This document shows, piece by piece, positions 49,229-55,352 of a DNA stretch of 61,636 bases (positions within the stretch are counted from its first letter, which is position 1; every line of letters begins with the position of its first letter). This DNA is from Streptomyces sp. NRRL F-525. Lineage in GTDB: Bacteria; Actinomycetota; Actinomycetes; Streptomycetales; Streptomycetaceae. The notes under the pieces were generated by a model, which had not been told where the DNA came from, did no database searches, and saw only the letters and a program-made list of their open reading frames with translations. Position numbers and translations under genes: made by a program. The stretch spans positions 1 to 61,636 of the forward strand of contig NZ_JNXE01000049.1 of assembly GCF_000716605.1 (NCBI RefSeq), in the 5' to 3' direction.

Positions 49229-50473
49229 TCACTTGTTGTTGCCGAGTTCTCCGTCGGCCCCCTCGACGGCGCCGGAGACGGTCGAGCTCGCGACCTGGGT
49301 CGCGGCCACGGCCGCGAGGATCGCCATGCCGGCGGGGCCGCCCATCGCCGCCGCGGCTTCCTTGCCCGCACCGCCCGCGGCCTTGCCGGCACCGCCACCG
49401 CCACCGCTCTTGCCCGCACCGCTCGGACCGCCCGAGCCGGACGCGCCGTCGGAACCGCTGCCGCCGGACGCGCCGTCCGAGCCGCTCCCGCCGGACGCGC
49501 CGCCGGTGCCGCTGGCTCCGCTCGGGCCCTTCTGCGCGCCACCGCCACCGCCGCCGCCGGACGCGCCGCTCATGGCGCCGACCTGCACGGCACCGCTGGC
49601 CAGCTGGCTGCCCGCCTGGCCCATGGAGGCCATCGGGTTGCCGGTGCCCATGGCAGCGGCGGCGGGTACGACGAGCTTCAGCAGCGCGGGGAGCGCGATG
49701 GCGGACAGCAGCATCACGCCGATACCGGCGATACGGGTGTTGACGTTGGCGCCCGTCGGGCTGTTCTGGCCTTCGGTGATCATCGCCATACCGGCGTTCA
49801 GCACGAGGGCGACCGCGGGTTTGTACAACAGCCAGGAGATCATCCAGCCGATGTGCTTGCGCCACCAGCCGGCGCCCCAGTCCGTCATCGAGGCCGCGGC
49901 GGCCATCGGGAGGGTGCCGAGCATGATCATCATGACGCCGAGCCGGATGTACATCAGGATCGTGTGCAGGATGCCCGCGAGCAGCAGCAGGAAGGCGAGG
50001 ATCAGCAGCAGGAAGGACTCGATGCCGGTGCTGTCGCCGCAGGCGCCGATGTGGTCCAGCGCCTTCTGCACCGAGTCGTCGAAGAGGTAGGTGGAGTAGT
50101 TGTCCGCGACCCTGGCGGCGGCCACGCAGATGGTGGTGGCGGCGCCCGAGACGAGGACGACCCGCATGATGCCCTTCAGGGCGGTGACACCCGCGGTGCC
50201 CCTGCGCTCGATCGCCATCTTGCCGGCCGCGAACAGCAGGGAACCGACGGCCAGATAGACCACGATCCACGATGTCTTGTTGCTGAGGTCGTGCGAGGTG
50301 GTCGTGTCGTCCAGGGTCGGGACACTCTCGGCCAGCCCCGCGAACACGGCGATCGCGGCGGCGAGGATCGTCTTCGCGATCAGACTGATGACCGTCCCGA
50401 CGGGGTCGCCGAGAAAGCTGAAGAACCCGGTGATCGCGTCCGCGAGCGGATTCCCGGTACTGCAGGCCGCCAT
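49229..50473 (-). CDS. TrbL/VirB6-like polytopic channel protein
   Basis: 414 residues. Six or so membrane helices in the first 290 residues (LIAKTILAAAIAVFAGLAES; FLLLILAFLLLLAGILHTIL; LGVMMIMLGTLPMAAAA; IAGIGVMLLSAIALPALLKL) and a cytoplasmic or outside loop with Cys residues precede a low-complexity Gly/Ser/Ala tail (about 310-395). The tail contains tandem 9-residue units GGSGSDGAS. This layout is that of TrbL/VirB6 channel subunits. The ATG at 50473 lies immediately after the upstream gene's stop; GGGGGGCC is the ribosome site. Confidence 0.88.
   Translation of the reverse strand: MAACSTGNPLADAITGFFSFLGDPVGTVISLIAKTILAAAIAVFAGLAESVPTLDDTTTSHDLSNKTSWIVVYLAVGSLLFAAGKMAIERRGTAGVTALKGIMRVVLVSGAATTICVAAARVADNYSTYLFDDSVQKALDHIGACGDSTGIESFLLLILAFLLLLAGILHTILMYIRLGVMMIMLGTLPMAAAASMTDWGAGWWRKHIGWMISWLLYKPAVALVLNAGMAMITEGQNSPTGANVNTRIAGIGVMLLSAIALPALLKLVVPAAAAMGTGNPMASMGQAGSQLASGAVQVGAMSGASGGGGGGGAQKGPSGASGTGGASGGSGSDGASGGSGSDGASGSGGPSGAGKSGGGGGAGKAAGGAGKEAAAAMGGPAGMAILAAVAATQVASSTVSGAVEGADGELGNNK
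49438..49517. repeat. 27-bp tandem repeat in the TrbL-like gene
   Basis: About three units of 27 bp (49438-49464, 49465-49491 and a partial third), each coding for GGSGSDGAS on the minus strand. Such repeats can change copy number and hence the length of the protein's flexible tail. Confidence 0.75.
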
Positions 50474-50474
50474 G

Positions 50475-51230
50475 TCAGGCCCCCCAGAGTGTGTAGCCGA
50501 CGGCGCTCTGCTCGGAGGCCAGCTGCGAGTACAGTCCGCCGCTTTCGTCGGGCTGGATCTTCCAGTCGCCACCGCTCCAGCGCACGTAGACGGTGGTCCT
50601 GGCATAGCCCTGGTCGTTCTTGATCAACAGCCCGACGGTCGCCGCCTTTCCGGTGTACGAGGTCACCTGGAACCCGGCGTACGACGAGGTGGTCGGGGCG
50701 GTGTTCGAGCCGTCCGTGTCCGGCACGGCGGTGCGCTGGAACACGAACAGCTCGCGTTCCTGCCCGGCGACCACCTGCTGGTCGGTGACGGTGCGCCACT
50801 GGGACCCGCTCATCTGGGTGGGGATGTCGGTGGCGGCCAGTACGGCACCCATGGGGGTGTGCGCGAAGCACCACCACACGGCGCCCTGGATCTTCGTCGG
50901 CCCCGCCGAGGCGGAGACCGGCACCCGCCCGACGTCGAGCGTGTGCCACGTGATGTCCTTCGGCACGGACGTGGGGATCGCGTCGCCCGCGCTGTCGTCG
51001 GTACGGCAGCCGCCGGGACGGCTGTCCTTCGTGGTGACGGTGCCGGACAGCGGGCCCTTGGACGCCGGAGCCTCAGCACCGTCACCGGAGCCCGATCCGG
51101 ACGTCAGCGTGGCGGTCACGCCCATGACGACGACCAGCGCGAGGAACCCCGCCGACGCCTGCCAGCTGCGCTGTTTCCAGTACGGCCCGGACTCCTCGGA
51201 CCGCTGTTCTCCGCGCTTGAGTATGCCCAC
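50475..51230 (-). CDS. Single-pass membrane protein of the type IV secretion operon (VirB8-like by layout)
   Basis: 251 residues: a short basic cytoplasmic part (GILKRGEQRSEESGPYWKQR), one membrane helix (about 25-45, SAGFLALVVVMGVTATLT), then a ~200-residue outside domain with a few Cys (GCRTDD, WWCFAH) and a mixed alpha/beta character ending 'VRWSGGDWKIQPDESG'. This size and topology, between the channel and the pilin-like genes, is that of VirB8/TcpC-type scaffold proteins with NTF2-like folds; sequence similarity is not obvious to me. GTG 51230 follows GAGGG. Confidence 0.78.
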   Translation of the reverse strand: MGILKRGEQRSEESGPYWKQRSWQASAGFLALVVVMGVTATLTSGSGSGDGAEAPASKGPLSGTVTTKDSRPGGCRTDDSAGDAIPTSVPKDITWHTLDVGRVPVSASAGPTKIQGAVWWCFAHTPMGAVLAATDIPTQMSGSQWRTVTDQQVVAGQERELFVFQRTAVPDTDGSNTAPTTSSYAGFQVTSYTGKAATVGLLIKNDQGYARTTVYVRWSGGDWKIQPDESGGLYSQLASEQSAVGYTLWGA

Positions 51231-51243
51231 TGCCCCGCGCCCT

Positions 51244-51531
51244 CTAGTTGAAGACGAACTGGACGAGCGGGCCGGCCGTGGCCACCAGGACACAGCCGCC
51301 GAGCACCATGCCGAGGCGGCTCATGTGCTCCGAACTCTCGCCCCGCTTCACGGAGATGGCCATCATCGCGCCGGTCACCAGCACGCCGCAGACACCGGCG
51401 GCGGTGCCGGCCCAGGCGAGGATGCCGAGGACGAGGTCGACCTTGGTGGTCAGTTCGGACGGGGCGTTGCTCGTCGGCTGTGGAACGGTGGCGGCGAGGA
51501 TGCTGGCGGTTTCGTGAAGCGGTGCGGACAT
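51244..51531 (-). CDS. Small two-helix membrane protein, VirB2/TrbC pilin-like (copy A)
   Basis: 95 residues. After ~28 polar residues come two membrane helices (about 32-60, LVLGILAWAGTAAGVCGVLV; about 72-92, LGMVLGGCVLVATAGPLVQF) joined by a basic loop SVKRGESSEHMS. This is the size and topology of VirB2/TrbC-type pilins, and of the paralogue encoded next. GGAGAG precedes ATG 51531. It probably forms a surface filament or channel ring. Confidence 0.8.
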   Translation of the reverse strand: MSAPLHETASILAATVPQPTSNAPSELTTKVDLVLGILAWAGTAAGVCGVLVTGAMMAISVKRGESSEHMSRLGMVLGGCVLVATAGPLVQFVFN

Positions 51532-51611
51532 GAGGTCTCTCCGAGGAGTCGGCGCCCGGCGCGAGCGGTGGGCGAAAGGGTGAACGGGCAGTACGGGAAG
51601 GCCTGTTGGGC

Positions 51612-51896
51612 TCAGGGACCTTGCAGGGTCAGGTCGCCGAGGAACTTGACGATCGGGTAGGCCGAGGTGGCGACCACGCAGGCGAGGACGACGAAGAAGA
51701 CCCCGCGGAAGTGCTCACCGCCCTCGCCCGGGTCGCCGCGGCGCAGCTGGAGCGCCATCTGCATGCCGACGATGATCAGTCCGGCGACACCGCAGGCCGA
51801 GGCGCACCAGGAGAGGGTGTCGATGATCAGGTGGCCGTCGCCGCCCGGGTCGAACCCGTCGGCCAAGTACCGCGTGGCGGTGAGGAGTTGACTCAC
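51612..51896 (-). CDS. Small two-helix membrane protein, VirB2/TrbC pilin-like (copy B)
   Basis: 94 residues with the same plan as the neighbouring gene: helices LIIDTLSWCASACGVAGLII and GVFFVVLACVVATSAYPIVK joined by LQLRRGDPGEGGEHF. The pair are diverged paralogues (shared 'L.W...A.GV.G..., ...(K/R)RG..., ...V.L..CV.AT...P.V.F'). GTG 51896 overlaps the stop of the upstream gene (GTGA), so translation is coupled. Two different pilin-like subunits may form a mixed ring or filament. Confidence 0.8.
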   Translation of the reverse strand: MSQLLTATRYLADGFDPGGDGHLIIDTLSWCASACGVAGLIIVGMQMALQLRRGDPGEGGEHFRGVFFVVLACVVATSAYPIVKFLGDLTLQGP

Positions 51897-52747
51897 GACA
51901 TGGCTCCCTCGCCGTAGACGTCGCTGCCCACCAGCCGGGAGAGCGTGACCAGTTGCCGGGGGACGTACTTCATCGGGCCGTCCGTGCGCCACGCCGGGAT
52001 CCACGGCACGCGGTGCACGCGGGCGACGGAGCGCAGTACCCGGATGCGGCGCAGCAGGCTGAGCGGCAGCCGGCCGGGGGCGTCGGCGACGAGCACCACG
52101 GCCAGCAGTTCGAGCCCCTGCGGGGCGTCGCCGTCCTCGAACGCGCCGAGCGCCTGGGACACGGACCGCAGTCCGCTCGCGCTGGTCCGGCCGACCAGGA
52201 CGACCCGGTACGGCTCGCCCCGCGCGGGCTCCGGCCAGCGGGCGCCCATGTCCACGCCGCCGAGGGCCTCGGCCAGCGAGGTCGCGCCGGAGCCGCCGTG
52301 CGCCTTGACCCACCCGACGTCCTCACGCGGCCTGCCACGCCCCACCGTCCTGGGCCGCCTCGGCTGGCCCAGGCCCGAACTGGCCTTGCGCGCGGGCGCG
52401 TTGGGCCGGGGTGCGGCCTGCCGCGGGGCGGGCGCCACGGTCCGGGGGGCGGTGGTCTGCCGTACGGCGGGGGCCGCGGGCCGCGGAGCCACGGGCCGCG
52501 GGGCGGGCTGTACGACGGTCTGCGCCCCCTGCCGTACGGGCGCGGACGGCAGCCCGCCGCCGAAGCCCTGGTGCGGGGAGTACGCCGTCTGCCCGACGGG
52601 GGCCTGGTATCCGGCGGGGGCGGGGGGTCCGACGGGGGCGGCCGTGCCGCCGTCCGTCGCCGGGCGGGCCGACTGCTCGGACTGTGTGGACCTGGGTCCC
52701 CGTACCCATGACCGCGGGCCCGGCTGTGGTGCCGAAGGAGTGCCCAT
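51893..52747 (-). CDS. First gene of the secretion operon: Pro-rich protein with P-loop-like domain (DUF6668-like)
   Basis: 284 residues (from ATG 52747; ATG 52798 would add 17). The first ~140 residues are Pro/Ala/Arg-rich and disordered. The folded part starts with 'VGWVKAHGGSGATSLAEALG', where GGSGATS looks like a deviant P-loop of ParA/MinD-type ATPases, and continues YRVVLVGRTSASGLRSVSQAL, LLAVVLVADAPGRLPLSLLR. Such a protein may place or orient the machine. I think it belongs to DUF6668 but cannot verify. Arg AGG and Gln CAA codons in the 17-codon extension argue for the shorter form. Promoter P8 drives it. Confidence 0.75.
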   Translation of the reverse strand: MGTPSAPQPGPRSWVRGPRSTQSEQSARPATDGGTAAPVGPPAPAGYQAPVGQTAYSPHQGFGGGLPSAPVRQGAQTVVQPAPRPVAPRPAAPAVRQTTAPRTVAPAPRQAAPRPNAPARKASSGLGQPRRPRTVGRGRPREDVGWVKAHGGSGATSLAEALGGVDMGARWPEPARGEPYRVVLVGRTSASGLRSVSQALGAFEDGDAPQGLELLAVVLVADAPGRLPLSLLRRIRVLRSVARVHRVPWIPAWRTDGPMKYVPRQLVTLSRLVGSDVYGEGAMS

Positions 52748-52814
52748 GACGTTCTTCCCGCCCCCCTCTTGCCTCGTGCTTCCGCTGTTCTGGCTCATCC
52801 GGTTTCCACTGGTT

Positions 52815-52841
52815 TGAACTTTTTCGCCACGGGGCCCGTTT
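52815..52841 (+). promoter_or_regulatory. ECF-type promoter P9 (VirB1-like gene)
   Basis: Plus strand: TGAACT (52815-52820), 15 nt, CCGTTT (52836-52841); each hexamer differs by one base from the series. Predicted start near 52848, leader about 77 nt to ATG 52925. It faces promoter P8. Confidence 0.6.
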
Positions 52842-52867
52842 CGGTCTACCGGGCCCGTCGGACAGCA

Positions 52868-52895
52868 CAACGGGCCATGTGGCCACAGCGGTTCA
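52868..52895 (-). promoter_or_regulatory. ECF-type promoter P8 (main secretion operon)
   Basis: Minus strand: TGAACC (52895-52890), 16 nt, CCGTTG (52873-52868). Predicted start near 52861. It drives the leftward operon of eight genes. P8 and P9 point toward each other, so their transcripts would overlap by roughly a dozen bases at the 5' ends. Confidence 0.78.
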
Positions 52896-52924
52896 AGACG
52901 AGCCGAAGAAGGCGGAGGACGCGG

Positions 52925-53755
52925 ATGGGTGCGGGAGAGAGCGAGGACGGCGCGGGCTCGAAGGCCGTCATGTACGGCGTGGCCGGCGCCGGCGTGGGCG
53001 GCTGCGTGATGATCCCGCTCGCCGTGGCGGGCGCCGTGCCGCTGATCATCGTCTTCGGCGGGCTCGGGGTCCTGCTGGCCCCGCTCATCGCGCTGATCCT
53101 GTTCTTCGGAGGAGGCGGCGGCAGCGCCGACGACTACAGCGGCGACAACGACACCGCGAACCAGACGATCGTCATCCTCCAGGGCGACGGGAAGGGCGAG
53201 CTGGACACCGCGACCGTCCCCGCGGACCTGGTGGACCCCATCCAGAAGGCCGGCGAGCAGTGCGAGGCGATCGGCCCGATCGTCATCGCCTCCCAGCTGG
53301 AGAAGGCGTCCGGCTTCAACTCGACCCTGGTCGGCCCGCACGGCGAGACGGGCATCTCACAACTGACGCCGGACATCTTCGCCAAGTACGGCAAGGACGA
53401 CGACGGCAACGGCAAGACGCAGGCGACGGACAACAAGGACTCGGTCATGGCCCTGGGCCGCTACATGTGCGATCTCGCGGGCCAGGGACAGACGTTGCTC
53501 GACAACGGCACGGTCGTGAAGACCACCGACAAGGACGGCAACACCACCAACAGCGTCCTGGACCTCGCCCTGGCCGGCTACGCCATCGGCATGGACGCCG
53601 TGAAGGCGGCCAAGGGCGTCCCGCAGTCGAACGACGCCCTGAGCTACGTCCTCGCCATCCGCGCCCAGTTCGCCAAGTACCAGGGCGTCGGCGCCCCGCC
53701 CGACGGCGCCACCCCCGGCGTCACGCCCACCGACACCGCCACTTCCGGCACATGA
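52925..53755 (+). CDS. Membrane-anchored lytic transglycosylase-like (VirB1-like) protein
   Basis: 276 residues. A long membrane hairpin or helix pair (about 15-65, VMIPLAVAGAVPLIIVFGGL; LLAPLIALILFFGGGGG) is followed by an outside lysozyme-like SLT domain (about 100-255). The catalytic Glu lies in IVIASQLEKASGFNSTLVGP, followed by the conserved GISQLTPDIFAKYG and a C-terminal helix LDLALAGYAIGMDAVKAAKG. It would cleave peptidoglycan strands to let the secretion channel cross the wall. GGAGGACG precedes ATG 52925. Divergent from the main operon under promoter P9. Confidence 0.9.
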   Translation: MGAGESEDGAGSKAVMYGVAGAGVGGCVMIPLAVAGAVPLIIVFGGLGVLLAPLIALILFFGGGGGSADDYSGDNDTANQTIVILQGDGKGELDTATVPADLVDPIQKAGEQCEAIGPIVIASQLEKASGFNSTLVGPHGETGISQLTPDIFAKYGKDDDGNGKTQATDNKDSVMALGRYMCDLAGQGQTLLDNGTVVKTTDKDGNTTNSVLDLALAGYAIGMDAVKAAKGVPQSNDALSYVLAIRAQFAKYQGVGAPPDGATPGVTPTDTATSGT

Positions 53756-53766
53756 GGAGGACAGCC

Positions 53767-54612
53767 ATGCAGACGATGGTCATGAAGACGACGGTCATGG
53801 ACCAGTTCAAGGTGCGCATCTCCGACGACGGACTCGCCGAGATCGACGGACACCCGCTCGTCCCGGTGCCGGGGCAGTCCGTGCACGAGGCCGTACTGGA
53901 CCAGTTGCAGCGGTACGCGCAGGAGCGCGCCGCCGCCGTCGAGGCGACGGTGAACGACGGTCCCGGCGCCGCCCACTTCGTCCTCCAGGTGTCGCCGGAC
54001 GGCTCCAGCCGCGTCCTCGACATGGAGGAAACGGCACCCCCGGAACCCGAGGCAACCCCCGCCGCCCCCGCCCCTGTCTCCGCCGTCGCCTCCGCGGTCG
54101 CCCGCGCCCGTGCCATGGCCGCCGCCCGTGCCTCCGCCCCCGCACCCGCGCCCGCCGCCGACGACCTTCCACCCGAACTCGCCGAACGGCTCGGCCGTAT
54201 CAACGCGTTGGGGGTCGCGGGCCGGCTCGACGAGGCGTTCGCCGACGCGACCGCGCTGCGCGAGAGCCTGACCGGTTCGGTGGGCGCCGAGCACCCGCAC
54301 GCGGTGGAGGCCCGGGCCGTGGAGGCGTACCTCGCGCATCTGCGCGGCGACTACCGCGAGGCCGTCGTCCTGGCGCTGGCCGTGGCCCGGATCCGGTGCG
54401 GGGCCGGGGACGAGCGGGCGGCGACGGAGGTGGCGCGGGCCGCGGCGGCCTGGCAGCAGCTCGACGACTCGCGGACCGCCGTCGCCCATGGACGCGAACT
54501 GCTGCACATGTGGGGCGTGTTGAACCGTCGCGGTCCGCTGCCGCCGGGCCACGTCGAACTCGCCGAACAGGTCCACAGATACGTGCGGGCGCTGGAGGCG
54601 GCCTACGCCTGA
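53767..54612 (+). CDS. Protein sharing an N-terminal domain with the ChW membrane protein
   Basis: 281 residues, cytosolic. The N-terminal ~80 residues (DQFKVRISDDGLAEIDGHPL ... VHEAVLDQLQRYAQERAAAV) match the N-terminal domain of the ChW-repeat protein at 30910-32490. A Pro/Ala linker follows, then a helical TPR-like domain (about 140-281, RINALGVAGRLDEAFADATA; AVVLALAVARIRCG). GAGGAGG with 6-nt spacing precedes ATG 53767. It is cotranscribed with the VirB1-like gene (11-bp gap). The shared domain suggests that both proteins contact the same partner. Function otherwise unknown. Confidence 0.8.
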   Translation: MQTMVMKTTVMDQFKVRISDDGLAEIDGHPLVPVPGQSVHEAVLDQLQRYAQERAAAVEATVNDGPGAAHFVLQVSPDGSSRVLDMEETAPPEPEATPAAPAPVSAVASAVARARAMAAARASAPAPAPAADDLPPELAERLGRINALGVAGRLDEAFADATALRESLTGSVGAEHPHAVEARAVEAYLAHLRGDYREAVVLALAVARIRCGAGDERAATEVARAAAAWQQLDDSRTAVAHGRELLHMWGVLNRRGPLPPGHVELAEQVHRYVRALEAAYA

Positions 54613-54767
54613 ACCCCGCGTACCGGCACTGACCGGCCCGTCAATCGCCTCGTACAGCGGGCGTCAAACGGACGTGGACCGTCCCTCGGAACACTCCCTT
54701 CCCCAGGAGACCCGGCTCCGGCCCGCATCGGCCGGAGCCGGTCAGGCGGAGAAGCAGGAGCATGTCC

Positions 54768-55352
54768 ATGAACGTCACGGCCATCGGATCGGCGAGCGCG
54801 GTCTCGCCCGAGGAACGGGCGCTGCGCGACCTCTACTTGGAACACGGCCCGGCCCTCTACTCGTACGTGCTGCGCATGCTGGACGGTGACACCCACCGCG
54901 CGGAGGACGTCCTCCAGGAGACGCTGCTGCGCTGCTGGAACAACGGGAACCTGACCGACGGCGAGGGGATGGCCGTACGGCCCTGGATGTTCCGGGTCGC
55001 CCGCAACCTCGTCATCGACGCGCACCGGACCCGGCTGGCGCGCCCGCTGGAGATCAGCGGCACCAACTGGCTGGGCGACATGTGCGCCGAGGTGGACGAC
55101 ATCGAACGGATGCTGTCGTCGATGGTGCTGCACAAGGCCCTGCAGATGCTGACGCCCGCGCACCGCGAGGTGCTTCGCGCGACGTTCTTCGCGGACCGCA
55201 CCACCCAGCAGGCCGCGGAGGACCTGGGGATTCCGCGGGGCACCGTGAAGTCCCGCGTGTACTACGCCCTGCGCAGCCTGCGCCTGGCCCTGCGGGAACA
55301 CGGGGTGGTGGTGGAGGACCTGCGGGAGGAGGCGCCGGACGTGGCCTGTTGA
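54768..55352 (+). CDS. ECF RNA polymerase sigma factor (right end of the locus, first)
   Basis: 194 residues. Region 2 (about 20-90: LYLEHGPALYSYVLRMLDGD, then HRAEDVLQETLLRCWNN, VRPWMFRVARNLVIDAHRTR) and region 4 (about 125-180: LTPAHREVLRATFFADRTTQ, QAAEDLGIPRGTVKSRVYYA) are intact; it resembles SigK/SigL-type ECF factors. I prefer ATG 54768 because AGGAG lies 7 nt before it; ATG 54762 is too close to that site. No anti-sigma gene adjoins it. I see no copy of the TGAACC/CCGTTG promoter upstream. It is one of two candidates for reading that promoter series. Its stop abuts the convergent AfsR-like gene. Confidence 0.94.
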   Translation: MNVTAIGSASAVSPEERALRDLYLEHGPALYSYVLRMLDGDTHRAEDVLQETLLRCWNNGNLTDGEGMAVRPWMFRVARNLVIDAHRTRLARPLEISGTNWLGDMCAEVDDIERMLSSMVLHKALQMLTPAHREVLRATFFADRTTQQAAEDLGIPRGTVKSRVYYALRSLRLALREHGVVVEDLREEAPDVAC

